Source of the DNA: Bradyrhizobium jicamae
GTDB lineage: Bacteria > Pseudomonadota > Alphaproteobacteria > Rhizobiales > Xanthobacteraceae
Assembly (NCBI RefSeq): GCF_001440395.1
Contig: NZ_LLXZ01000004.1
Location: 1-64,000, forward strand
Length of the DNA stretch: 64,000 bases
Reading direction: 5' to 3'
Position numbers and translations under genes: made by a program. A model generated the notes under the pieces. That model ran no database searches, had not been told where the DNA came from, and was given only the letters and a program-made list of their open reading frames with translations. Position 1 is the first letter of the stretch; every line of letters starts with the position of its first letter. Positions 44,782 through 52,562 of this stretch are shown here, piece by piece.

Positions 44782-45639
44782 ATGGACAAAGTCCTCTACG
44801 AGCGCGATGGCCGCATCGCGCGCATCACGCTCAACCGTCCCGAAGTCATGAATGCGATCGACGACGAGCTGCCCGGCGCGCTTGCAGATGCGGTGGCGCG
44901 TGCCGATAATGATCCCGGAGCGCATGCGATCGTGCTGGCGGGCGCCGGCCGGGCCTTCTGCGCCGGATACGATCTGACGGCGTATGCCTCCGGCGACAAG
45001 GCCAACCGCTACACGCAGGAAATGCCGTGGGATCCGATGAAGGACTACGCGGCGATGTCCGACAACACCAGCAAGTTCATGAGCCTGTTCCGCTCGAAGC
45101 GGCCTGTGATCTGCAAGGTGCAGGGCTTTGCCGTCGCCGGCGGCTCCGACATCGCGCTGTGCGCGGACATGATTGTCATGGCCGAAGATGCTCGCATCGG
45201 CTATCCGCCGGTCCGGGTCTGGGGCTGCCCCACGACGGCCATGTGGGTCTATCGGCTCGGTGCCGAGAAGGCCAAGCGCATGCTGTTCACCGGCGACAAG
45301 ATCACCGGCGTCGAGGCGGCGGCGCTCGGCCTCGTGCTGAAAGCCGTTCCGGCCGACCGGCTGGATGAGGAGGTCGACGCACTGGCGCATCGGATTGCCA
45401 CCGTGCCGCAGAACCAGCTCATGATGCAGAAGCTGATGGTCAACCAGGCGCTCTACAATATGGGCCTGATGGGTACGCAGATGATCGCGACCATCTTCGA
45501 CGGCATCACCCGGCATTCGCCCGAGGGGCTGAACTTCAAGCGGCGGTCGGAGGAGATGGGCTGGAAGCGCGCCGTCGACGAGCGCGATCAGGGCACGTTC
45601 GACTGGACCACCAATCAGCCGATCACAGAGAACAGGTAG
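44782..45639 (+). CDS. Crotonase-family protein lacking both canonical glutamates
   Basis: This encodes 285 residues. Oxyanion-hole segments AGAGRAFCAGYDLTAY and VQGFAVAGGSDIALCADMIVM are clear. The usual Glu in the second is Asp (GGSDI), and the F-G-x-P-E motif reads IGYPPVRVWGCPTT, so both catalytic glutamates of enoyl-CoA hydratase are missing. Crotonases with other residues catalyse isomerisation, decarboxylation or hydrolysis. It is last in the TetR-crotonase-crotonase operon and ends 18 bases from a convergent gene. Confidence 0.88.
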   Translation: MDKVLYERDGRIARITLNRPEVMNAIDDELPGALADAVARADNDPGAHAIVLAGAGRAFCAGYDLTAYASGDKANRYTQEMPWDPMKDYAAMSDNTSKFMSLFRSKRPVICKVQGFAVAGGSDIALCADMIVMAEDARIGYPPVRVWGCPTTAMWVYRLGAEKAKRMLFTGDKITGVEAAALGLVLKAVPADRLDEEVDALAHRIATVPQNQLMMQKLMVNQALYNMGLMGTQMIATIFDGITRHSPEGLNFKRRSEEMGWKRAVDERDQGTFDWTTNQPITENR

Positions 45640-45657
45640 TCGGCAAGCCGGCGGGTT

Positions 45658-46083
45658 CTACTTAATCGTTACGGTAATCTTTTCGGAGACGACCGGAGGG
45701 ACGTGTGGATAGTGCTCGGCATCGCCCAGCACGAGCTGAAGCGTGTGCTTGCCCGGCGGAAGTTCGATCCGGGCTTCGGTCTGACCCGCCCCGAAATGCA
45801 GATGTGACTTGTCTTGCGGGATCGGCTCGTTCGGATTGATGGGTTCATTCACGTCGACCAGGAGATGATGATGGCCGCTGTTCGGGTAATTGTCGCCCGC
45901 GTGGGTTACGCCCATATTGCGCAGACCAAAGCGACACCAGAATGCACCCTTGATGACGGCGCCGTTCTGCGGCCACACGAAGTAGAGGCGGGCATCCTTT
46001 GCGGCGGGTTTTCCCTGAGCGTGGGCGGCGAACGGCAGGCAAGTGAGTGCTGCTGACAGAGCGATCCATTGCAACACCTTCAT
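45658..46083 (-). CDS. Secreted DUF4399 protein
   Basis: This encodes 141 residues with a Sec signal peptide (MKVLQWIALSAALTCLPFAAHA-QG). The mature part has ARLYFVWPQNGAVIKGAFWCRFGLRNMGV, GHHHLLVDVNEP and a final LPPGKHTLQLVLGDAEHYPH, the pattern of DUF4399. The function is unknown; the His-rich segment might bind metal. It lies 18 bases after the cyclase/FGE fusion gene on the same strand and is probably co-transcribed. Confidence 0.85.
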   Translation of the reverse strand: MKVLQWIALSAALTCLPFAAHAQGKPAAKDARLYFVWPQNGAVIKGAFWCRFGLRNMGVTHAGDNYPNSGHHHLLVDVNEPINPNEPIPQDKSHLHFGAGQTEARIELPPGKHTLQLVLGDAEHYPHVPPVVSEKITVTIK

Positions 46084-46101
46084 GACTGCCTCGCAATTTC
46101 C

Positions 46102-47721
46102 TCATTGGGGTAGCGCAACGCGGAATCCGTGGGTGGGGTATCGCACGTTGGTGTCATAGCTGCCGCGGTTTGACGTCCGGGCATAATTGGAGTCTTTCCT
46201 CCAGGATCCGGAGCGAATGACGTGCGAGGCACAATCATTCTCAACCCACGCTGACCCGTCGGCTGGCGCGCCCTGATAATTCTTGTGCCAGCAATCCTCG
46301 ACCCATTGGTCGACGGCACCGCCCATATCAAACAGCCCAAAAGGATTTGGCTTCAGGCTGCCGACCTTGACGGGTTGATCGACGGCTGGAATGTCGCTGC
46401 AGTTCCTGCAATTGACCATGCCGGGCTGAAATTGATCGCCCCACCAGTATCGAGTCTGCGTGCCGCCGCGCGCGGCATATTCCCATTCGGCTTCGCTCGG
46501 CAGGCGATATGGCTTTCGGGTGACTTGCGCGAGCCAGGCGACATATTGCTTGGCGTCGCTCCAGCTTACGTTTGTAACGGGCGCGTCGTCCTTTCCGGTC
46601 GCCGTAAACCCACATGCTTTTGCGGCGGCGCATGCATTCCATTCCCGCACCGAGACAGGGAATTTCCCCATCGCAAATGGCTTGACCGTCACCTGACGGA
46701 TCGGTCTTTCCGAGATGTCCTCGTTGCTGCCCATCGTGAAGCTGCCACCCCGAAGGGAGATCGTCTCGGGGTCTCGCGCCGGTGCGGCTCCTTGCGTCGT
46801 CGGTGCCGTCTCGGGAACAGTGGGAGATGCGGGTGGCGTCAGCGGCGCCGCTTGCTTCTCCATCGGAGAGGCCTCCGGCTTGGGCGTCGCCTGTTGTTGA
46901 GTAGGGGCTACGGCAGGAGAGGGCTCGGGCGGCGGCGCCGGTTGTTTCGCAGCCGGCGCAGGCGCCTTCGACACTTCCGCCGGAGCTGAAACGGGCGCTG
47001 ACGCCTGTTCTGTCGCCTTGCGCGCTGGCGCGAACATGCTCCAGAGAGTGCCTCCGGCAATGATCAGCAACGCAAGGATGAGCAGGAGGGTGAGGATCTT
47101 TTCGCGCCGCTTCCGGTTCTCGTGCAGTGCGGACGGGTCGGGAAGCACGCGGTAGACGCGCACCGGATCGGTGATGTTCTTGACCTTTCGATCCCCGAGC
47201 GACTCGTACCCGCAAACCAGCTTATGCTTGATCTGTTCGTAGATGCCGCCGGAGATGTAGACTTCGCCGGCTTTGGCGATGCCCTCGAGCCGCGTCGCAA
47301 TATTGACGCCGTCGCCATAGACGTCGTCGGTTTCGATGATGACGTCGCCGAGATTGACGCCAATCCGATATTCGATCCAATGATGCTTGGGCAGTGCTGC
47401 ATTGCGGCCAACCATATTTTGCTGGATCACGATGCTGGCGCGCACGGCCTCGACGGGACTGTCGAAAATGGCGATGAAGCCGTCGCCCGTGGTTTTGACG
47501 AGCCTGCCGTGGTGTTCTCTGATGCTGGGCTCGACGAGGTCGCGCTCGATCCGCTTGACGCGGTTGTGCGTCCCTTCCTCGTCGATCTGCATCAGGCGGC
47601 TGTAGCCGGAGATATCGCCCGCCACGATGGCCGCAAGGCGCCGCGGCATTGGCTCGCGTGCCTGTGGCTCGCGTGGCTGATCACCACCGCGGCCGGATTT
47701 GATGTCACGAATCTGGGCCAT
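46102..47721 (-). CDS. Class III adenylate/guanylate cyclase fused to a formylglycine-generating-enzyme-like domain
   Basis: This encodes 539 residues from ATG 47721. A catalytic cyclase domain (about 25-190) shows the metal-binding aspartates in VAGDISGYS and TTGDGFIAIF and the transition-state Asn/Arg in GDGVNIATRLEG. A membrane span follows (ILTLLLILALLIIAGGTLW), then a long Pro/Ala/Gln-rich linker, and a SUMF1/FGE-like domain from about 320 (RGGSFTMGSNEDISERPIRQVTVKPF ... YRLPSEAEWEYAARGG ... GSWRKD). The topology suggests a cytoplasmic cyclase joined to a periplasmic FGE-like module, perhaps as sensor. Confidence 0.92.
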   Translation of the reverse strand: MAQIRDIKSGRGGDQPREPQAREPMPRRLAAIVAGDISGYSRLMQIDEEGTHNRVKRIERDLVEPSIREHHGRLVKTTGDGFIAIFDSPVEAVRASIVIQQNMVGRNAALPKHHWIEYRIGVNLGDVIIETDDVYGDGVNIATRLEGIAKAGEVYISGGIYEQIKHKLVCGYESLGDRKVKNITDPVRVYRVLPDPSALHENRKRREKILTLLLILALLIIAGGTLWSMFAPARKATEQASAPVSAPAEVSKAPAPAAKQPAPPPEPSPAVAPTQQQATPKPEASPMEKQAAPLTPPASPTVPETAPTTQGAAPARDPETISLRGGSFTMGSNEDISERPIRQVTVKPFAMGKFPVSVREWNACAAAKACGFTATGKDDAPVTNVSWSDAKQYVAWLAQVTRKPYRLPSEAEWEYAARGGTQTRYWWGDQFQPGMVNCRNCSDIPAVDQPVKVGSLKPNPFGLFDMGGAVDQWVEDCWHKNYQGAPADGSAWVENDCASHVIRSGSWRKDSNYARTSNRGSYDTNVRYPTHGFRVALPQ

Positions 47722-48028
47722 GGTTTCGATTGATTTCCTTGAGCTGTTGCACTTCCAGCGTGAGGCAAGCAATCTTTCCAGCATCCTTAGCGTACCATGC
47801 TGGCTGCTCTCGGCAAAGCAGCCTAGCCTCGGTTCCGCGGACTAAATGTGAGTACAATCACAGGGATGAGCTAATCGTTCGCCATATACTGATCGACCCG
47901 CCAGGTATGGGCTCGGGACCGAAGTACCGGTAACGCGGCCCGATCCTTGCAATCGTGTGAGCGCGGCGACAAGCACGCGGTGTCAGGACATGAAGGCGCG
48001 ACGAGATGAGTTCCCTCGCGAAGGGGGA
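47722..48028. other. Intergenic stretch without recognisable genes
   Basis: This is 307 bases between the cyclase and the small membrane protein gene, both on the minus strand. It must hold the cyclase promoter. I see no convincing ORF, RNA gene or palindrome except a short CCCTCGCGAAGGGGG hairpin-like sequence near 48013. Confidence 0.4.
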
Positions 48029-48718
48029 TCAATTCTGTCCCGGCCATCTGGCGCGGTAGCGGATTTCACTGCCGTCGCGATTGGCCTGCCACGTCCCGAA
48101 CTCCGGTGTATGCGGCGCCCTGGCCGATAGGCCGATCAGATAGAGACGGTCAGGCTGGCCCTTGATCTTGATCTCCAATTGCCGGTGCGCCGTGCGGAAG
48201 GCGAGTTGGACTTGGCCGGCGATGACCGGCTGGCCGTCATCGCGGCGGAACAGGTCGGGCCGTATCTCGCCCGGCATGGTGTTCAGATCGGTCTGCAGTT
48301 CGGCCGCCATGTCACGGGCCGAACTCGGCAATGCCGTTCCGGCAGGGAGGCGAACCTCAAAGACGAGAAGCGGGTCGGGGGCATTCGGATTGAGCCAGGG
48401 CGTCGCCGTCGTGACGGCATAGACATAATAGGTGGTGCCGGCCGCGGCGCAGAGCGCGACCAGAACCGCCGATGCCTTCAGGCTGTTGCGCAAGAGTCCG
48501 TCGCGGTTTTCTCCACTGCGCAGCCGCCTCGCGAGTGCGGTGCCGAGCAGGAGGCCTCCGATCGCGCCGCACGGGGCAAACACCAATAGCGCGAGCATGC
48601 CTGACAAGATCGGATCGGCCCGGTTTCCGAAGCCGACCAGCTCGAGCAGCAGCAATGTCGCGACAAAGCCAATGACCGCGCCGACGACCCCGCCGGCGAC
48701 TTGCAATGAATTCTTCAA
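48029..48718 (-). CDS. Membrane protein of unknown function
   Basis: This encodes 229 residues starting at TTG 48718, preceded by a GAGGA ribosome binding site. Three hydrophobic segments are visible in the first 110 residues (VAGGVVGAVIGFVATLLLLEL; SGMLALLVFAPCGAIGGLLLG; ASAVLVALCAAAGTTYYVYAV), followed by a soluble domain with LLVFEVRLPAGTALPSSARDM and QVQLAFRTAHRQLEIKIKG. I do not recognise the family. The unusual start reduces certainty about the N-terminus. Confidence 0.72.
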   Translation of the reverse strand: MKNSLQVAGGVVGAVIGFVATLLLLELVGFGNRADPILSGMLALLVFAPCGAIGGLLLGTALARRLRSGENRDGLLRNSLKASAVLVALCAAAGTTYYVYAVTTATPWLNPNAPDPLLVFEVRLPAGTALPSSARDMAAELQTDLNTMPGEIRPDLFRRDDGQPVIAGQVQLAFRTAHRQLEIKIKGQPDRLYLIGLSARAPHTPEFGTWQANRDGSEIRYRARWPGQN

Positions 48719-48851
48719 ATGTTCCTCGAAGGTCTGAGCCAGCCGTCAGGCCAGCCCGCATTGGACGGGACTATCAGGCAATTCGTTCACGGCCTTCGAG
48801 GCTTAATGTGACTTTTCCATACGCGCCGGCGTCGCCGCCAGGCTCGGGGCA

Positions 48852-50051
48852 TCAATGTCCGCTGTCGATCTCGGGCACTTTCCCGGCCGGCGGCGTGTTG
48901 CGGCTGCGCTGGGTGCGGACGATGCCGTCGATGATGGTCATGCCGATGCCGGGCAAGTCGCCGAGTTGCACGCTTTCGAGGATGTTCTTGCCAGGCGAAT
49001 GCTGCGCCTTGTCCATCAGGACGAAGTCTGCCGAGCGGCCGACCTCGATGATACCGCAGTCGAGCTCGCGCATGCGGGCGGTGTTGCCGGTCGCAAGGCA
49101 GAAGGCGAGTTCGGCCGGCAGGTCGCCGAGCGAGGACAGCATCGAGACCATCCGCAAGATGCCGAGCGGCTGCACGCCGGAGCCGGCCGGCGCATCGGTG
49201 CCGAGGATGACGCGGTGCAGGTCGCCCATCTCGCGCGCGGTGCGCAACGTGAACAGTGCCGAGCGCTCATTGCCGTTGTGAACCAGCTCGAGCCCGCGCT
49301 TGCAGCCCTCGCAGATACAACGGATCTGGTCGTCGGGCAGCGCGGTGTGGCCGCCATTGATATGGCCGACCACGTCGGTATCGGCTTCCAGCACCACGTC
49401 CTTGTCGATCAGGCCGGAGCCGGGGATCGAGGGACCGCCGGTATGGATCGTGCTCTGGATGCCGTATTTGCGCGCCCAGCCCACCATCTTCCGCGCGGTC
49501 GGGCCGTCCTTGACGCCGCCTAGGCCGACTTCGCCGAGCAGCTTGACGCCGGCCGCGGCCATTTCCTTGAAGTCGTCTTCCACCATCTCGCATTCGATGA
49601 CAGGCGCACCGGCGTGCACCTTCACGCCGCCGGGCCGCAGCGTCCAGAACGCGCGCTGCGCAAAGATCGCCATCGCCTTCACGCCGACCACGTCGCGGGG
49701 ACGACCGGGCATGTGCACCTCGCCGGCGGAGATCATGGTGGTGACGCCGCCATGCAGATAGCTGTCGATCCAGTTGATCTGGTTCTGCCGCGGCGTCCAG
49801 TCGCCGGCGACGGGGTGGACATGGCTGTCGATCAGGCCCGGCGCGACGGTGGTGCCGTTGGCGTTGACGATCGTTGTGGCGCCCTCGATATCGACGTCCT
49901 TGAAGCGGCCGATCGCAGTGATCTTGCCGTTCTCGGCCACGATCGTGTCGCCGTCCAGGATCGGCTTTTCCAACGCCCCCGACAGCAGCAGCCCGATATT
50001 GCGGATCACCAGCTTGCTCGGGCCGGTCGCCTGGGGTGCATCGTGGGCCAT
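48852..50051 (-). CDS. ena: Enamidase (1,4,5,6-tetrahydro-6-oxonicotinate hydrolase)
   Basis: This encodes 399 residues from ATG 50051 with AAGGA upstream. Amidohydrolase metal ligands: HxH in LIDSHVHP, His in HTGGPSIPG and VVGHINGGH, Asp in LGTDAPAG; a Lys in GLGGVKDG may be a bridging carboxylated Lys. Stretches such as YLHGGVTTMISAGEVHMPGR, GGPSIPGSG and the ending SRNTPPAG closely resemble, from memory, E. barkeri enamidase, which opens the ring to ammonia and 2-formylglutarate. It is divergent from fpr and its predicted promoter overlaps an operator shared with hnr and nicAB. Confidence 0.86.
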   Translation of the reverse strand: MAHDAPQATGPSKLVIRNIGLLLSGALEKPILDGDTIVAENGKITAIGRFKDVDIEGATTIVNANGTTVAPGLIDSHVHPVAGDWTPRQNQINWIDSYLHGGVTTMISAGEVHMPGRPRDVVGVKAMAIFAQRAFWTLRPGGVKVHAGAPVIECEMVEDDFKEMAAAGVKLLGEVGLGGVKDGPTARKMVGWARKYGIQSTIHTGGPSIPGSGLIDKDVVLEADTDVVGHINGGHTALPDDQIRCICEGCKRGLELVHNGNERSALFTLRTAREMGDLHRVILGTDAPAGSGVQPLGILRMVSMLSSLGDLPAELAFCLATGNTARMRELDCGIIEVGRSADFVLMDKAQHSPGKNILESVQLGDLPGIGMTIIDGIVRTQRSRNTPPAGKVPEIDSGH

Positions 50052-50097
50052 GGTTTTTCCTTTTGGTTCAATGCCTTCGCCGGACATTCTGCCCGGC

Positions 50098-50168
50098 TTG
50101 ACGATCGGATCAAGCTGGATTATTCATTTGTATACGAATGATCGTATACGAATGATACGGCCGGTCAA
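50098..50168. promoter_or_regulatory. Divergent ena/fpr promoters with two overlapping operators
   Basis: Palindromes CATTTGTATACGAATG (50125-50140) and TGATCGTATACGAATG (50139-50154) fit CRTTYGTRTACRAAYG with few mismatches; centres are 14 bases apart. For fpr: TTGACG (50098-50103), 17 bases, TATTCA (50121-50126). For ena on the minus strand: TTGACC (50168-50163), 16 bases, TACGAT (50146-50141). The operators cover the -10/start region of both promoters. Confidence 0.62.
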
Positions 50169-50196
50169 TCCGGCCCGCAGGTCAGGAAACGGTGCG

Positions 50197-50970
50197 ATGA
50201 GCAATTTCAACCAGGAAAGCGTCTTGAGCGTCCATCACTGGACCGACACGCTGTTCAGCTTCACCACCACCCGCGATCCCTCGTTCCGTTTCCGCAACGG
50301 CGAGTTCACCATGATCGGGCTCAAGGTCGGCGAGAAGCCGCTGCTCCGTGCCTATTCGGTCGCCAGCGCCAATTACGAGGACCGGCTCGAATTCTTCTCG
50401 ATCAAGGTGCCGGACGGGCCGCTGACCTCGCGGCTGCAGCACCTGAAGCAGGGCGACGAGATCATCGTCAGCCGCAAGGCCACCGGCACGCTGGTCATCG
50501 ACAACCTCGAAGACGGCCGCAACCTCTACCTGATCGGGACCGGCACCGGGCTCGCGCCGTTCCTTTCGGTGATCAAGGATCCCGAGACCTATGAGCGGTT
50601 CGAGAAGGTGGTGCTGCTGCACGGCTGCCGTCGTGTCGCCGAACTCGCCTATGGCGAGATGATCACCGAAAAGCTGCCGAACGACGAACTGATCGGCGAA
50701 TACATCCGCAACCAGCTGATCTATTACCCGACCGTGACCCGCGATCCCTTCCGCAACCGCGGCCGCATCACCGACCTGATTACCTCGGGCAAGCTGTTCG
50801 CTGACATCGGGCTGGACTCGCTCGATCCCGCGCATGACCGCGTCATGATCTGCGGCAGCCCGGCGCTGGTGGCCGACACTCGCACGCTGCTCAACAGCCA
50901 GGGTTTTGTCGAAGGCAATCACGGCGAGCCGGCGCAGTTCGTGGTCGAGAAGGCATTCGCGGAGCGCTAG
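50197..50970 (+). CDS. fpr: Ferredoxin-NADP+ reductase
   Basis: This encodes 257 residues. The FAD-binding motif appears as LLRAYSVASANYEDRLEFFSIKVPDGPLTSRLQHL, with RAYSVAS matching the RxYS signature, followed by the NADP domain (YLIGTGTGLAPFLSVIKD; MICGSPALV). Length and motifs are standard for bacterial Fpr. It shares a double operator with the divergent enamidase gene, so it probably serves the nicotinate pathway, for example by passing NADPH electrons via ferredoxin to 6-hydroxynicotinate reductase. That electron path is inferred. Confidence 0.9.
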   Translation: MSNFNQESVLSVHHWTDTLFSFTTTRDPSFRFRNGEFTMIGLKVGEKPLLRAYSVASANYEDRLEFFSIKVPDGPLTSRLQHLKQGDEIIVSRKATGTLVIDNLEDGRNLYLIGTGTGLAPFLSVIKDPETYERFEKVVLLHGCRRVAELAYGEMITEKLPNDELIGEYIRNQLIYYPTVTRDPFRNRGRITDLITSGKLFADIGLDSLDPAHDRVMICGSPALVADTRTLLNSQGFVEGNHGEPAQFVVEKAFAER

Positions 50971-50987
50971 GCTTCTTGCGAAGCTAG
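50967..50987. terminator. Hairpin spanning convergent stop codons (fpr/soxA)
   Basis: CTAGGCTTCTTGCGAAGCTA followed by G folds as eight base pairs with one bulged G and a TTGC loop. It includes the fpr stop (TAG 50968-50970) and the reverse-strand soxA stop. There is no T tract, so a bidirectional terminator role is uncertain. Confidence 0.4.
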
Positions 50988-51757
50988 GGTCTGACGGCGG
51001 GTGCCTCCATCGGCATCCCGCGCGCCCGCGACATCAGATACAATTCCAGCTCGACCAGTTCCGGCGCGCCATAATCATAGGCCTGCGCGCGGATGCCCGT
51101 GATGCACGCCCGCAGGCGCCGCTGCAGCGATCCCAGCGATTGCCATTCCAGCCGGTAGAGCGGGTAGCCGGTCGGATGTCCCTGCGTGATCGCGGAGCCG
51201 GCGAGGCGCTTGTCCCAGTTATCGTCATGGCAATTGGCGCAGCCGAGATTGAGTTGGCCCTGCCGCTGCAGGTAAAGCTCGCGTCCTTTGGCGATGAACG
51301 GCGCAAGCTGCGGATCGGCGCCGGTTTCGATCGGTGAGCCTTGCGACTGCCGCGCGACGAAGGCGGTGAGCGCCAGCAACTCGCGGCTCTCGAAGGGCAG
51401 CGGCGTCGCCTGCTGGTGGTTAGCGCGGCAGGAATTGATGCGCTGCTCCAGATCGACCGGACGGCCGGTTGCGTTGTCGAAAGCGGGATACCGGGCGGCG
51501 ATGCCCTTCATGCTGGTGCTGATATCACCATGGCAATCGGCGCAGGCCTTTTCCGCAGCTCCCGACTTGCGCTTCCATAGCGTCTCGCCGTCGAGTACCC
51601 AGAGCATGCCGGGATTGGCGGTATCTTCGTCCTGCATCGCCCGGGTGTCCGGCTTCATGAAGCTGTAGCCGGAGCGGCGTTCGGCCTGCGGAATTTCGGT
51701 GGCGCCAACGGCGCCCGCCGCCAGCAGCGCGGCGGCTATGGCGCCGGCAAGCCTCAT
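50984..51757 (-). CDS. soxA: SoxA, diheme c-type cytochrome of the thiosulfate-oxidising complex
   Basis: This encodes 257 residues from ATG 51757, overlapping the soxZ stop (ATGA). A signal peptide (MRLAGAIAAALLAAGAVGA) precedes the mature protein. Two heme motifs are present, CADCH and CANCH, plus the conserved INSCRANHQQ segment and RRLRACITGIRA, whose Cys is the expected modified heme ligand and active-site Cys. SoxXA links thiosulfate (or sulfide) to the SoxY swinging arm in the periplasm. It is the last gene of the operon. Confidence 0.92.
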   Translation of the reverse strand: MRLAGAIAAALLAAGAVGATEIPQAERRSGYSFMKPDTRAMQDEDTANPGMLWVLDGETLWKRKSGAAEKACADCHGDISTSMKGIAARYPAFDNATGRPVDLEQRINSCRANHQQATPLPFESRELLALTAFVARQSQGSPIETGADPQLAPFIAKGRELYLQRQGQLNLGCANCHDDNWDKRLAGSAITQGHPTGYPLYRLEWQSLGSLQRRLRACITGIRAQAYDYGAPELVELELYLMSRARGMPMEAPAVRP

Positions 51758-52074
51758 TCGACCGTGATCGAAGCGGACGCGGTTTCGGAAAAACCCTTGT
51801 CGCCGATCCATTCGAACTCGAACTTGCCGCTTTGGGTCGCGGTCGTGAAGAAGGTGATGAAGGGGTTGGCCGCGATCGCCGGAAACAGATCGGCGCGGAA
51901 AATCTCGGTGCCGTTGAAGCGGCAGGTAAAGCTCGTGATGATGTCGCGCGGCACGACTTCGCCAGTCGCCGTATGGCGATAGCCGGTTTCCATGATGTGC
52001 GACATCAGCGTCTTGATCTCGATAATGTCGCCGCGCTTGGCTTTCGCCGGCACGTTGATCAGTGCTGAAGCCAT
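51754..52074 (-). CDS. soxZ: SoxZ sulfur-compound chelating protein
   Basis: This encodes 106 residues from ATG 52074; the upstream extension of the frame overlaps soxY and is a shadow. Sequence features of SoxZ are clear: ALINVPAKAKRGDIIEIKTLMSHIMETGYRH, FTCRFNGTEIFRADLFPAIAANPF and a final FEFEWIGDKGFSETASASI. SoxZ pairs with SoxY to present the carrier cysteine arm. It overlaps soxY by ATGA and soxA by ATGA. Confidence 0.93.
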   Translation of the reverse strand: MASALINVPAKAKRGDIIEIKTLMSHIMETGYRHTATGEVVPRDIITSFTCRFNGTEIFRADLFPAIAANPFITFFTTATQSGKFEFEWIGDKGFSETASASITVE

Positions 52075-52553
52075 CAGATCACGTCCTCCGTGCAGGCGGC
52101 CAGCGTGACGACGACATCGACGGTGGCCGACCAGTACGAACCGTCCGAGAGTTTTGCGATCGCGACGATCTTCTGGCTGTCGGCGAGACGCACCCGGGTC
52201 GATACCTGCGCGCGGCCCGCCTGCGGACCGAGATGGAAGTTGCCGATGTTCGGCTGCGGGTTCTTTTCGTTGAAGACGTGGATACTTGCGACGTGATCTT
52301 CCGGCGCCATCGGGCTGGCGACGCTGACCGTCATCGGGACCGTATTGCCATTCTCGACCAGCGGGGGGATGTCGAGCTTGACCTTGCCCGTTTTCACCTC
52401 GGCGCCCCCGGTCACGCTGCGGATGGCGGAGGCGAGCATGGCGGGCGTCGCCTCGGCCGGCCGAACCGTGACGACGGGGACCGCGCCGGCCACGGCGGCG
52501 CCTCCGGCGAGACCGAGGAACCGGCGGCGTGTGGTATCGGGTCGTAGTTGCAT
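52074..52553 (-). CDS. soxY: SoxY-like sulfur carrier with atypical C-terminus
   Basis: This encodes 159 residues. A Tat signal (DTTRRRFLGLAGGAAVAGAV) is followed by a SoxY-type beta domain (VKLDIPPLVENGNTVPMTVSV; HVASIHVFNEKNPQP). Canonical SoxY ends in Gly-Gly-Cys-Gly, with the Cys carrying the sulfur substrate. Here the end is VTLAACTEDVI, with Cys154 six residues from the C-terminus in a non-glycine setting. It may be a variant carrier with altered reach or chemistry. Adjacent genes are soxZ (overlap) and soxX (9-base gap). Confidence 0.88.
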   Translation of the reverse strand: MQLRPDTTRRRFLGLAGGAAVAGAVPVVTVRPAEATPAMLASAIRSVTGGAEVKTGKVKLDIPPLVENGNTVPMTVSVASPMAPEDHVASIHVFNEKNPQPNIGNFHLGPQAGRAQVSTRVRLADSQKIVAIAKLSDGSYWSATVDVVVTLAACTEDVI

Positions 52554-52562
52554 CGCGTCTTC

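Noticed and set aside
48852..50051. Imidazolonepropionase or generic dihydroorotase-like annotation
   Set aside because: Motifs through the length (GGVTTMISAG, TGGPSIPGSG, GHINGG, SRNTPPAG) and shared operators with hnr favour enamidase.
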